Source of the DNA: Arenimonas sp049195245
GTDB lineage: Bacteria; Pseudomonadota; Gammaproteobacteria; Xanthomonadales; Xanthomonadaceae
Assembly: GCF_049195245.1 (NCBI RefSeq)
Contig: NZ_JBMIRR010000025.1
Span: 1 to 64,000 of the forward strand
Length of the DNA: 64,000 nt
Reading direction: 5' to 3'
The notes beneath the pieces were generated by a model. That model worked only from the letters and a program-made list of their open reading frames with translations, made no database searches and was not told where the DNA came from. This document shows positions 25,598 through 33,968 of this stretch, in pieces. Position 1 is the stretch's first letter, and each line of letters begins with the position of its first letter. The translations under genes were made by a program, and so were the position numbers.

Positions 25598-26748
25598 ATG
25601 CTCAGGTCCACGTCCAGGTCCAGCGCGTCGATCAGCTCGGCGCTGGTGGCGGCCTCGTTGCGCTCGCTCTCGGCCACGAACTGGTCCACGCCGCCTTCCA
25701 GGTGCACGGCGAAGTGCGCTGCGCGGTAGCGCGCCAGCCGGATCATCGCCCAGGGCACCAGCAGGCCCACGCTGAGCACGATCAGCACGCCGTTGCTGAA
25801 GTAGATCCAGATCACGTCGCGCGCGCGCAGCGTGGACTCGAACCGGTGCGGGCCCAGCGCGCTGAACTTCCACATCAGGTTGGTGTAGCGCGTGCGCAGG
25901 AACACGGGCAGCGCCAGGAAGCCCAGGTACACCACCATCAGCGGCACCATCACCGCCAGCATGAAGCTGTCCGACGGCGCGCCGTCGGGCCCCTTGGACT
26001 CGATGCCCATCGCCGAGGCCGCGACGCCGCCGGCGATGGCCGCGAAGATCATCAGCAGGTAAGCGCCGAAGCCCAGCCCGATCACGATCAGGAAGGGAAT
26101 GAAGTAGCTGCCCAGGTCGCCCTTGTAGCTGAAGCGCTTGCCGCCGAAGCGGTGGCCGGCCACCACGTACTCGTGCTGGCACATGCGCACCCAGGGCAGG
26201 GTCAGGTACAGCGTGATCGGCTGCAGCATCGGCCGGAACATGAAGTTCACGTAGGCCTCGAACACGCCGTCCACGAACCGGAAGCGCAGCCCGCGCCAGG
26301 CCGAGTAGCGGGCGCGGAAGCGCAGCGTGCGCTGGATCAGCCACGGGAACAGCACCAGGATCGCCAGCACCAGCGGGATGTAGACCACGAACAGCTGGAA
26401 GTGCGCGCACAGGCCCAGCGTGATCGCCACCGCATACGCGATCAGCCGGCCCTTGAGGATGGCGATGGGGCTGGCCAGGTATTCGAACGGCGCGCCGGCC
26501 AGGTGCGTGTTGCCGTAGAAGTAGCGCTCGGTGCGCACCTTGGCCCAGGCCGAGTAGATGCCCAGGGTCAGCACCGACAGCACCAGGTTGACGAACCAGA
26601 TGCCGAAGAACTCGCCGGCGCGGCCGGTGAACTCGATCGGGTAGCGCACCGACTCCGGCGGCGGCGGGGGCTCGGGCAGCGGCGGCGGCAAGGGCGGAAG
26701 GGCCGGCGGCTCCGCGCCGGGCACGAGGTCGAGAGCGTCGTTCTGCAT
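25594..26748 (-). CDS. YjgN family (DUF898) inner-membrane protein
   Basis: 384 residues with a Pro-rich cytoplasmic N-terminus (PPLPPPLPEPPPPPE) followed by several hydrophobic segments. The DUF898 hallmarks FTGRAGEFFGIWFVNL, LTLGIYSAWAKVRTERYFY and a later second copy of the unit (KRFSYKGDLGSYF; YRAAHFAVHL) are visible. The function of the family is not known. It is translated ahead of and coupled to the M48 peptidase gene. Confidence 0.88.
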   Translation of the reverse strand: MQNDALDLVPGAEPPALPPLPPPLPEPPPPPESVRYPIEFTGRAGEFFGIWFVNLVLSVLTLGIYSAWAKVRTERYFYGNTHLAGAPFEYLASPIAILKGRLIAYAVAITLGLCAHFQLFVVYIPLVLAILVLFPWLIQRTLRFRARYSAWRGLRFRFVDGVFEAYVNFMFRPMLQPITLYLTLPWVRMCQHEYVVAGHRFGGKRFSYKGDLGSYFIPFLIVIGLGFGAYLLMIFAAIAGGVAASAMGIESKGPDGAPSDSFMLAVMVPLMVVYLGFLALPVFLRTRYTNLMWKFSALGPHRFESTLRARDVIWIYFSNGVLIVLSVGLLVPWAMIRLARYRAAHFAVHLEGGVDQFVAESERNEAATSAELIDALDLDVDLSI

Positions 26749-26853
26749 GGGGTTCCTGGACGGTGCCGGCTCCCCGCCGGCGGGTCATTCTGGCGGCTCG
26801 CGCGGCTGGCGTGAAGCCTGCGCCGCGGCCCGGGCCGTGCGCCGGATCACGGA

Positions 26854-27732
26854 TCACGCCGTCTGCAGGCGCTGGCCACCGCTCCAGTGCTCGCCGGGCC
26901 CCAGCACCACGGGCTTGAGCACGCTCGCCGCTTCCAGGCAGGCGAAGCGGGCGCACTGGTCTTCCCCGAGGTCGACCAGTGCCGCGGCCAGGGACGGGCC
27001 GGGATTCCAGACCACCACGTCGGGGAAGCCTTCGGCCGCGACCTGCAGGCGATGCCCGGGTTCCTCCAGCACCAGCGCGCTGCGAACCTCCGGATACACC
27101 CGATCCACTTCGCCGTCGAAACCGAGCGGCGCGTCCGGGTGCACGCGCCACTCGCCGCCATCGGCCGCGTCTTCGTAGGGACGCTGCGCGAGGCCGTGCA
27201 CCTGCGCAACCCGCACGTCGGCGACCGCAAGGTAGCTGTGCAGCGCCGAGGTGAAGGAAAACGGCGTCGGGCTGGTATTGGTGACTTGCAGGCGGATGTC
27301 CAGCGCGCCGGCCTCGAGCACGATCACGAGCCGTGCGTGGAAGGCGTGCGGCCACAAACCCCGCGTTGCCCCGCTGTCCTGTATCTCGAAGGCGAGCCGG
27401 GCCGCCCGCGCATCCGACGACGTTTCCGACAGCCGCCACGGCAGCCCGCGCAGCAGCCCGTGCTTGGGCAAGGCGCCGCGTCCGGAGAACTGGGGAAACA
27501 CCACCGGCACGCCGCCGCGGATCGCCGCGCCCGGCGCAAAGCGCGCGCGCGGACTGAGGAACAGTCGCTCGCGGCCCGTCGCGTCGCGCCAAGACAGCAC
27601 GTGCGCGCCCTGCGTGCAGACTTCCACGGTCGCGCCTTGCGGCCCCTGCAGCCGCAGCACGGCCAGACCGCCGCGATCCGGCAGGCGCTGCACATGCGCG
27701 GGAAGATCGGGCAGCGAGGCCTCGTCCGTCAT
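26854..27732 (-). CDS. D-hexose-6-phosphate mutarotase (YeaD-like)
   Basis: 292 residues of the aldose-1-epimerase-like YeaD family. Features are the TQGAHVLSW motif, IRGGVPVVFPQFSG, LPKHGLLRGLPW, SALHSYLAVADV and VVWNPG near the end. It interconverts anomers of hexose-6-phosphates. The start overlaps the stop of the gtrA-like gene by four bases (ATGA), making it the last gene of the scoA-scoB-gtrA-mutarotase run. Confidence 0.9.
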   Translation of the reverse strand: MTDEASLPDLPAHVQRLPDRGGLAVLRLQGPQGATVEVCTQGAHVLSWRDATGRERLFLSPRARFAPGAAIRGGVPVVFPQFSGRGALPKHGLLRGLPWRLSETSSDARAARLAFEIQDSGATRGLWPHAFHARLVIVLEAGALDIRLQVTNTSPTPFSFTSALHSYLAVADVRVAQVHGLAQRPYEDAADGGEWRVHPDAPLGFDGEVDRVYPEVRSALVLEEPGHRLQVAAEGFPDVVVWNPGPSLAAALVDLGEDQCARFACLEAASVLKPVVLGPGEHWSGGQRLQTA

Positions 27733-28106
27733 CGGTAGATCCAGTACTTCGACACAACGAAACCCAGCGCCGCCAGCAGCCCGTCCACCACCGGCTTGGC
27801 CAGCCAGGCCAGAGTGAGTCCCCGCTGGGCGTCAATGAACTGCATGGCCCAGGTGCTGAGCGCCGTCGTCGCAATCCAGAACGCGATGAAGCGCAGCGCG
27901 CGCCTGCGGCCCAGCCGCGCCTGGCCGGCGTCGGCGAAGGTGTAGCGGCCGTTGAGCCAGTAACCCAGCGATGCGCCCGCGACGCGGCCCGCGAGATTTG
28001 CCGGCACCACCGCCAGGCCCAGTGCGGTCAGCGCGACGAAGCAGCCCCAGTCGAGCAGCAGCTGCAGGCCACCGACCGCGCCAAAGCCCAGGACCTGCCT
28101 GATCAC
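27729..28106 (-). CDS. GtrA-like membrane protein (first copy)
   Basis: 125 residues from a GTG at 28106, 14 bp after the scoB stop. Four hydrophobic helices and the GtrA signatures NGRYTF and the terminal SKYWIYR are seen. GtrA proteins are thought to flip undecaprenyl- or polyprenyl-linked sugars across the inner membrane. A second, distinct GtrA is encoded at 36960-37364. A longer frame running back into scoB is antisense-like and is ignored. Confidence 0.85.
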   Translation of the reverse strand: MIRQVLGFGAVGGLQLLLDWGCFVALTALGLAVVPANLAGRVAGASLGYWLNGRYTFADAGQARLGRRRALRFIAFWIATTALSTWAMQFIDAQRGLTLAWLAKPVVDGLLAALGFVVSKYWIYR

Positions 28107-28120
28107 GGCCTCGCCGGCCC

Positions 28121-28747
28121 TCAGGCCAGCGGCACGCCGGTCTTGGCGCGGAGTTCGTCCCCGCTGACGCCCGGCGCCGCCTCCACCAGCTTCAGGCCCT
28201 CGGGCGTGACGTCCATGACCGCCAGCTCGGTGATGATGCGGTTGACCACGCCCACGCCGGTCAGCGGCAGCGTGCACCTGGGCAGGATCTTGGGCTCGCC
28301 GGTCTTGGTGGTGTGCTCCATCAGAACCACCACGCGCTTCACGCCGGCCACGAGGTCCATCGCGCCGCCCATGCCCTTGACCATCTTGCCGGGCACCATC
28401 CAGTTGGCCAGGTCGCCGCTGGCCGTCACTTCCATCGCGCCCAGGATCGCCAGGTCGATGTGGCCGCCGCGGATCATCGCGAAGGAATCATGGCTGCCGA
28501 AATAGCTCGCGCCCGCGCGCGCGGTGACCGTCTGCTTGCCGGCATTGATCAGGTCGGCGTCCACCTCGGCTTCGGTCGGGAACGGGCCGATGCCCAGCAG
28601 GCCGTTCTCGGACTGCAGCCACACGTCCATACCCTCGGGGATGTGGTTGGCCACCAGCGTCGGCAGGCCGATGCCCAGGTTCACGTAGGCGCCGTCAGTG
28701 AGTTCCTTCGCGGCGCGTGCCGCCATCTCGTCCCGGGACCAGGCCAT
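28121..28747 (-). CDS. scoB: succinyl-CoA:3-oxoacid CoA-transferase subunit B
   Basis: 208 residues of CoA-transferase family I. The catalytic glutamate lies in SENGLLGIGP, and NLGIGLPTL and MGGAMDLVAGVKRV are family motifs. With ScoA it moves CoA from succinyl-CoA to acetoacetate. Acetoacetate is a product of the tyrosine degradation pathway encoded at 57-62 kb, so both gene sets may serve the same flow. The start shares a base with the scoA stop (TAATG). Confidence 0.93.
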   Translation of the reverse strand: MAWSRDEMAARAAKELTDGAYVNLGIGLPTLVANHIPEGMDVWLQSENGLLGIGPFPTEAEVDADLINAGKQTVTARAGASYFGSHDSFAMIRGGHIDLAILGAMEVTASGDLANWMVPGKMVKGMGGAMDLVAGVKRVVVLMEHTTKTGEPKILPRCTLPLTGVGVVNRIITELAVMDVTPEGLKLVEAAPGVSGDELRAKTGVPLA

Positions 28748-29487
28748 TATTTTTCCCCCGCGCGTACGGTGCGCTGTTCGATGCGTTTTTCAGGCGTGGC
28801 GTTGAGCACGATGCGGTCCACGTAGATGCCGGGCAGGTGCACGTGGTCGGGGTCGATGCTGCCGACTTCCACGATTTCCTCCACTTCCGCCACGCAGACC
28901 TTGCCGGCCATCGCCACGGCCGGGTTGAAGTTGCGCGCGGTCTTGCGGAACACCAGGTTGCCGGCGGTGTCGGCCTTCCAGGCCTTGACCAGGGACACAT
29001 CGGCTTTGAGCGCGGTTTCCATCACGTAGTGGTGGCCGTCGAACTCGCGGGTTTCCTTACCCTCGGCGACGATGGTGCCGTAGCCGGTGCGGGTGAAGAA
29101 GGCCGGGATGCCGGCGCCGCCGGCGCGCAGGCGCTCGGCCAGGGTGCCCTGCGGGTTGAACTCCAGCTCCAGTTCGCCGGCCAGGTACTGCCGTTCGAAC
29201 TCCTTGTTCTCGCCCACGTAGGACGAAATCATTTTCTTGATCTGCCGGGTGGCCAGCAGCTGGCCCAGGCCGAAGCCGTCCACGCCGGCATTGTTGGAAA
29301 TCACCGTGAGGCCCTTGGCGCGGGAATCGCGCAGCGCCGCGATCAGCGCCTCGGGGATGCCGCACAGGCCGAAGCCGCCGACCGCGAGCGTCTGGCCATC
29401 GCGCACGATGTCGCGCAGCGCGCTGGCGGCATCGGCGTGGCGCTTGTCCAGGCCGCGACGCGGCGCCGGGGATTCGTTCTGGGGCAT
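28747..29487 (-). CDS. scoA: succinyl-CoA:3-oxoacid CoA-transferase subunit A
   Basis: 246 residues. The GGFGLCGIPE CoA-binding motif near residue 38, NNAGVDGFGLG and FNPQGTLAERLRAGGAGIPAFFT are typical of the alpha subunit. It is the first gene of a four-gene minus-strand run, and a perfect TATAAT box lies 36 bp upstream. Confidence 0.93.
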   Translation of the reverse strand: MPQNESPAPRRGLDKRHADAASALRDIVRDGQTLAVGGFGLCGIPEALIAALRDSRAKGLTVISNNAGVDGFGLGQLLATRQIKKMISSYVGENKEFERQYLAGELELEFNPQGTLAERLRAGGAGIPAFFTRTGYGTIVAEGKETREFDGHHYVMETALKADVSLVKAWKADTAGNLVFRKTARNFNPAVAMAGKVCVAEVEEIVEVGSIDPDHVHLPGIYVDRIVLNATPEKRIEQRTVRAGEK

Positions 29488-29516
29488 GGGGCAAGGCTCC
29501 GCAGCATCAGGATGTG

Positions 29517-29530
29517 CCGGCGATTATAGC
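29517..29530 (-). promoter_or_regulatory. -10 region of the scoAB operon
   Basis: Read on the minus strand, GCTATAATCGCCGG contains a perfect TATAAT (29528-29523). The same 14-mer occurs at 31193-31206 ahead of the HAD-UbiA gene. No consensus -35 is seen. Confidence 0.5.
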
Positions 29531-29607
29531 CGCGCGCCCCGAGGCACCGGAGCCTGTACCTTCGGGCAGGGCGCGGGCCGCGCGCGCGGGATCATCGCCG
29601 CGCCAAA

Positions 29608-29621
29608 GCTATACTTGCCGG
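29608..29621 (+). promoter_or_regulatory. -10 region of xanB
   Basis: GCTATACTTGCCGG, with TATACT at 29610-29615, is 72 bp before the xanB start and differs at two positions from the 14-mer before scoA and the HAD-UbiA gene. No consensus -35 is seen. Confidence 0.4.
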
Positions 29622-29686
29622 GCACGGAACGGCCTGCGGGCCGACCTGCCTCGCCCCTCCCAACGCCTGGAGCCAGGAACCCCGCC

Positions 29687-31093
29687 ATGACCGACCTCCT
29701 GCCCGTGATCCTGTCCGGCGGCTCCGGCACGCGGCTCTGGCCCCTGTCGCGCGAGGCCTATCCCAAGCAGTTCCTGGCGCTGGTGGGCGAGGACACGATG
29801 CTGCAGGCCACGTGGAAGCGCGTGGCAGGCCTGGGCGCGCTGGCGCCGCTGGTGGTGGCCAACGAGGAGCACCGCTTCATCGTCGCCGAACAGCTGCGCG
29901 AAGCCGGCGCCGCACCGGGCACGATCCTGCTCGAGCCGATGGGCCGCAACACCGCGCCGGCGATCGCCGTGGCCGCGCTGGAGGCCACCGCCGCGGGCGC
30001 CGACCCGCTGCTGCTGGTGCTGCCCTCGGACCACGTGATCCTGGACGTCGCGGCCTTCCACGCCGCGGTGCGCGCCGCCACGCCGGCGGCCGAGGCGGGC
30101 AAGCTGGTCACCTTCGGCATCCAGCCCACCGGGCCGGAAACCGGCTATGGCTACATCAAGGCCTCGGGCGAAGGCGTGCGCGCCGTGCAGCGCTTCGTGG
30201 AGAAGCCCGACCTGGTCACCGCCAAGGGCTACGTGGCCTCGGGCGAATACTTCTGGAACAGCGGCATGTTCCTGTTCCGCGCCACGCGCTACCTGCAGGA
30301 GCTCGAACGCCTGCGTCCCGACATGCTTGCGGCCTGCCGCCAGACCCTGGCCCAGGCCCGGCGCGACGTCGATTTCGTGCGGCTGGAAAAGGAAAGTTTC
30401 GCCGCCTGCCCCGCCGATTCCATCGACTACGCGGTGATGGAGAAGACCGATGACGCCGCCGTGGTGCCGCTGGACGCGGGCTGGAGCGACGTGGGTTCGT
30501 GGGCCGCGCTGTGGGAAATCTCGCCGCGCGACGCCGACGGCAATGCCTCGCATGGCGACGTGGTGGCGATCGGCTGCCGCAACACCTACGCCCACGGCGA
30601 TCGCCTGATCGCGCTGGTGGGCCTGGACGACATCGTGGTGGTGGACACGGACGACGCGCTGCTGGTGGGCCACCGCGACCGCATCCAGGAAGTGAAGGAC
30701 CTGGTGGGCGGCCTCAAGCGCGAGGGCCGCAGCCACGCCACCTGGCATCGCAAGGTGTACCGGCCCTGGGGCGCCTACGATGCCATCGACAGCGGCGACC
30801 GCTTCCAGGTCAAGCGCATCACCGTGAAGCCCGGCGGCACGCTGAGCCTGCAGATGCACCACCACCGCGCCGAGCACTGGATCGTGGTCAGCGGCACCGC
30901 GCGGGTCACCCGCGGCGACGAAGTGATCATGCTGGCCGAGAACCAGAGCACCTACATCCCGCTGGGCGTGGTGCACCGCCTGGAGAACCCCGGCCGGCTG
31001 CCGCTGGAGCTGATCGAGGTGCAGTCGGGCAGCTACCTGGGCGAAGACGACATCGTGCGCTTCGAGGATGTGTACGGCCGCAACAGCGGCTGA
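29687..31093 (+). CDS. xanB: bifunctional mannose-6-phosphate isomerase / mannose-1-phosphate guanylyltransferase (XanB/ManC type)
   Basis: 468 residues. The N-terminal nucleotidyltransferase shows LSGGSGTRLWPLSRE near residue 9 and FVEKP in the middle. The C-terminal cupin (from about 355) is a type II phosphomannose isomerase, with PWGAYDAID, QMHHHRAEHW and the EVQSGSYLGEDDIVR end. It supplies GDP-mannose for exopolysaccharide, LPS and other glycans. In Xanthomonas XanB is bifunctional. It sits 141 bp ahead of the next gene, with a separate -10 box between them, so it is probably its own unit. Confidence 0.93.
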   Translation: MTDLLPVILSGGSGTRLWPLSREAYPKQFLALVGEDTMLQATWKRVAGLGALAPLVVANEEHRFIVAEQLREAGAAPGTILLEPMGRNTAPAIAVAALEATAAGADPLLLVLPSDHVILDVAAFHAAVRAATPAAEAGKLVTFGIQPTGPETGYGYIKASGEGVRAVQRFVEKPDLVTAKGYVASGEYFWNSGMFLFRATRYLQELERLRPDMLAACRQTLAQARRDVDFVRLEKESFAACPADSIDYAVMEKTDDAAVVPLDAGWSDVGSWAALWEISPRDADGNASHGDVVAIGCRNTYAHGDRLIALVGLDDIVVVDTDDALLVGHRDRIQEVKDLVGGLKREGRSHATWHRKVYRPWGAYDAIDSGDRFQVKRITVKPGGTLSLQMHHHRAEHWIVVSGTARVTRGDEVIMLAENQSTYIPLGVVHRLENPGRLPLELIEVQSGSYLGEDDIVRFEDVYGRNSG

Positions 31094-31192
31094 GCGCTTC
31101 GGGGGTTCCGATGGCCTTGCATTCCGCCGGGCCGGCGCCGGACCCGGGCCCTGCCGGGACCGGGCCCGCGGGCGGGCCGGCAGCCTGATTCC

Positions 31193-31206
31193 GCTATAAT
31201 CGCCGG
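31193..31206 (+). promoter_or_regulatory. -10 region of the HAD-UbiA operon
   Basis: GCTATAATCGCCGG with a perfect TATAAT (31195-31200) lies 34 bp before the start at 31235, downstream of GC-rich dyads that follow xanB. Confidence 0.5.
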
Positions 31207-31234
31207 CCGCCAGACACGGCCTGCCCCCGACGCG

Positions 31235-32665
31235 ATGCAGACCCCCCCAGACAACGCCCTGCCCCCGCTCTGCGTGGATCTCGACGGCACGCTGCTGCGC
31301 TCGGACCTGCTGGTGGAATCGACCCTGGTGATGCTGGCGCAGCGCCCCTGGCTGCTGTTCCTGCTGCCGGTCTGGCTGCTGCGCGGCAAGGCCCACCTCA
31401 AGCGCCAGATCGCCTCGCGCGTGGCCATCGATCCGGCCAACCTGCCCTACGACGAACGCGTGGTCGCACTGCTGCGCGCCCAGCCCGGCCGCCGCCGCGT
31501 GCTGTGCACCGCCTCCGACGAAAGCCTGGCGCGGCCGGTGGCCGAGCACCTGGGCTGTTTCGACGAAGTGATCGCCAGCGACGGCCAGCGCAACCTGGCC
31601 GGCTCGCGCAAGGCCGAGGTCCTGGTCCAGCGCTTCGGCGAACGCGGCTTCGACTATGCGGGCAACGGACCCATCGACCTGGGCGTGTGGGCGCATGCGC
31701 GCGGCGCGCTGGTGGTGAACGCCGGCAACGCGCTCGCCACCGCCGCGGCCAGACGCTGCGAGGTGCTCGACCACCTGCCGCGCACCGGCGGCGGCCTGCG
31801 CGTGTGGCTGCGTGCGCTGCGCGTGCACCAGTGGCTGAAGAACCTGCTGGTGTTCGTGCCGCTGCTGGCCTCCCACCGCATGTTCGAGACGCAGGCGGTG
31901 ATCGCCGCCGTCGCCGGCTTCATCGCCTTCGGCCTGTGTGCGTCCGGTGTCTACCTGCTCAACGACCTGCTCGACCTGCCCAGCGACCGCCAGCATCCGC
32001 GCAAGCGCCTGCGCCCCTTCGCGGCCGGCACCCTGCCGCTGCTGCAGGGCGCGGTGCTGGCTCCGCTGCTGGCGCTCGCGGGCCTGGCCCTGGCCTGGTG
32101 GGCCGAACCGAAGTTCGCCGGCGTGCTGGCGGTGTACTACGCGCTGACGCTGGGCTACTCACTGCGACTCAAGCGCGTGGTGATGCTGGACGTAATCCTG
32201 CTCGCCGCGCTGTACACCGTGCGCATCATCGGCGGCACCGTGGTGATCGGTGCGGTGCTGTCGTTCTGGCTGCTGGCGTTCTCGATGTTCATCTTCCTCA
32301 GCCTGGCCCTGCTCAAGCGCTACGTCGAGCTGGCCGCGATGCTGGGCGAAGGCAAGATCAGTGCCGCGGGCCGCGGCTATGCAGTGGACGACCTGCCGCT
32401 GCTGCAATCGCTGGGTTCGGCCGCGGGCTACCTGGCGGTGCTGGTGCTTGCGCTGTACATCAACAGCCCCGACAGCATCACGCTGTACCAGCATCCGCAG
32501 GTGCTGTGGCTGCTGTGCCCGCTGATGCTGTACTGGGTCAGCCGCACCTGGGTGGTCGCGCACCGCGGCGGCATGGATGACGACCCGGTGGTGTTCGCGG
32601 CCACCGATCGCGTCAGCCAGGTGGTGGGCGTGCTCTGCGCGGTCATCGCGCTCTGGGCGATCTGA
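31235..32665 (+). CDS. HAD phosphatase-UbiA polyprenyltransferase fusion, DPPR-synthase-like
   Basis: 476 residues. Residues 1 to about 185 form a HAD hydrolase: DxDGT nucleophile motif DLDGTLL (D15, D17), TASDE at 92-96 and GNGPID near 143. From about 195 it is a UbiA-type integral membrane transferase with HQWLKNLLVF, NDLLDLPSDRQHPRKR at 243-258 and repeated hydrophobic helices. The latter matches mycobacterial Rv3806c, which joins decaprenyl phosphate to PRPP to give decaprenylphosphoryl-5-phosphoribose. The HAD part could then remove the 5-phosphate, the step done by a separate phosphatase in mycobacteria. The two downstream genes match DprE1 and DprE2, supporting this reading. Activity is inferred. 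Confidence 0.85.
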   Translation: MQTPPDNALPPLCVDLDGTLLRSDLLVESTLVMLAQRPWLLFLLPVWLLRGKAHLKRQIASRVAIDPANLPYDERVVALLRAQPGRRRVLCTASDESLARPVAEHLGCFDEVIASDGQRNLAGSRKAEVLVQRFGERGFDYAGNGPIDLGVWAHARGALVVNAGNALATAAARRCEVLDHLPRTGGGLRVWLRALRVHQWLKNLLVFVPLLASHRMFETQAVIAAVAGFIAFGLCASGVYLLNDLLDLPSDRQHPRKRLRPFAAGTLPLLQGAVLAPLLALAGLALAWWAEPKFAGVLAVYYALTLGYSLRLKRVVMLDVILLAALYTVRIIGGTVVIGAVLSFWLLAFSMFIFLSLALLKRYVELAAMLGEGKISAAGRGYAVDDLPLLQSLGSAAGYLAVLVLALYINSPDSITLYQHPQVLWLLCPLMLYWVSRTWVVAHRGGMDDDPVVFAATDRVSQVVGVLCAVIALWAI

Positions 32666-32670
32666 AGCCC

Positions 32671-33966
32671 GTGTCCCGCACGGGCGACAGCTGGGGCCGC
32701 TGGCCGACGCCGCACAACCAGGCGCTGGTGCCGATGGCGGGCCGACGCGGCCCGCTGCCGCCCGCGGGCACGCCCCTGTTGGCCTATGGCCAGGGCCGCA
32801 GCTACGGCGACAGCTGCCTCAACAGCGACGGCCGCCTGCTGCTGATGCGCGGGCTGGATCGCTTCCTGCGTTTCGACGCCGACACCGGCGTGCTGGCCTG
32901 CGAGGCGGGCGTGACCCTGGGCGAAGTGCTGGCGCTGGCGCTGCCGCGCGGCTGGTTCCTGGCGGTGACGCCGGGCACGCGCCTGGCCACGGTGGGCGGC
33001 GCCATCGCCAACGACGTGCACGGCAAGAACCACCATCGCAACGGCAGCTTCGGCGACCACGTGCGCGGCTTCGAACTGCTGCGCAGCGACGGCAGCCGCC
33101 AGTGGCTGGCGCCGGGCGATGCGCGCTTCGCCGCGACGGTGGGCGGACTGGGCCTCACCGGGGCCATCACCTGGGCCGAACTGCAGCTGCAGCGTGTGTC
33201 GGGTCCGTGGATGCAGGTGCAGTCGCTGAAATTCGACGGCCTCGACGAGTTCTTCGCGCTCTCCACCGAATCCGCGGAAAGCCACGAATACACCGTGGCC
33301 TGGGTGGATTGCCTGGCCAAGGGCGCGGCGCTGGGCCGCGGCCATTTCCTGCGCGCCAACCACGCGGCCCCCGGCGCCAGCGGGCAGGCTCCCGGCGCCG
33401 GCCTGGCGATGCCGCTCACGCCGCCGCTGTCGCTGGTCAACCGGCTGACCCTGCGCCCGTTCAACACGCTGTACTACCATCGCCAGCGCGCGCGTCGCCG
33501 CGAGGGCGTGCAGCACTACGCGCCCTACTTCTATCCGCTCGATGGCATCCACGACTGGAACCGGATGTACGGGCCCGCCGGTTTCCTGCAGCACCAGTGC
33601 GTGCTGCCGCCCGCGCAGGCACGCGAGGCGGTGCGTGCCCTGCTGGGCGAGATCGCGCGCAGTGGCCAGGGCTCCTTCCTGGCCGTGCTCAAGGAGTTCG
33701 GCGACCGGCCCGCGCCTGGCCTGATGTCCTTCGCGCGGCCGGGAACCACGCTGGCGCTGGATTTCCCCAACACCGGCGCGCCGGTGTTCGCACTGCTCGA
33801 CCGCCTGGACGCGATCGTCGCCGAAGCCGGCGGCGCGCTCTACCCGGCCAAGGACGCCCGGATGTCGCCGGCGATGTTCCGCGCCGGCCAGCCGGGACTG
33901 CCCGCCTTCCTTCCCCACATCGACCCCGCCTTCTCGTCGTCGTTCTGGCGGCGGGTCATGGAGTGA
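32671..33966 (+). CDS. DprE1-like FAD-linked decaprenylphosphoryl-ribose 2'-oxidase
   Basis: 431 residues of the vanillyl-alcohol-oxidase fold, GTG start five bases after the previous stop. FAD-binding YGQGRSYGDSCLN (39-51), ANDVHGKNHHRNGSFGDHV and the C-terminal YPAKDAR (K394, counterpart of DprE1 Lys418) align with mycobacterial DprE1. The residue aligned with DprE1 Cys387, the target of benzothiazinones, is alanine (A362). DprE1 oxidises the 2' hydroxyl of the polyprenyl-linked ribose. It should act with the SDR encoded next to give the arabinose epimer. Other FAD-linked C-terminal sugar oxidases exist, but the DprE2-like partner and UbiA neighbour favour this one. Confidence 0.87.
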   Translation: MSRTGDSWGRWPTPHNQALVPMAGRRGPLPPAGTPLLAYGQGRSYGDSCLNSDGRLLLMRGLDRFLRFDADTGVLACEAGVTLGEVLALALPRGWFLAVTPGTRLATVGGAIANDVHGKNHHRNGSFGDHVRGFELLRSDGSRQWLAPGDARFAATVGGLGLTGAITWAELQLQRVSGPWMQVQSLKFDGLDEFFALSTESAESHEYTVAWVDCLAKGAALGRGHFLRANHAAPGASGQAPGAGLAMPLTPPLSLVNRLTLRPFNTLYYHRQRARRREGVQHYAPYFYPLDGIHDWNRMYGPAGFLQHQCVLPPAQAREAVRALLGEIARSGQGSFLAVLKEFGDRPAPGLMSFARPGTTLALDFPNTGAPVFALLDRLDAIVAEAGGALYPAKDARMSPAMFRAGQPGLPAFLPHIDPAFSSSFWRRVME

Positions 33967-33968
33967 GC

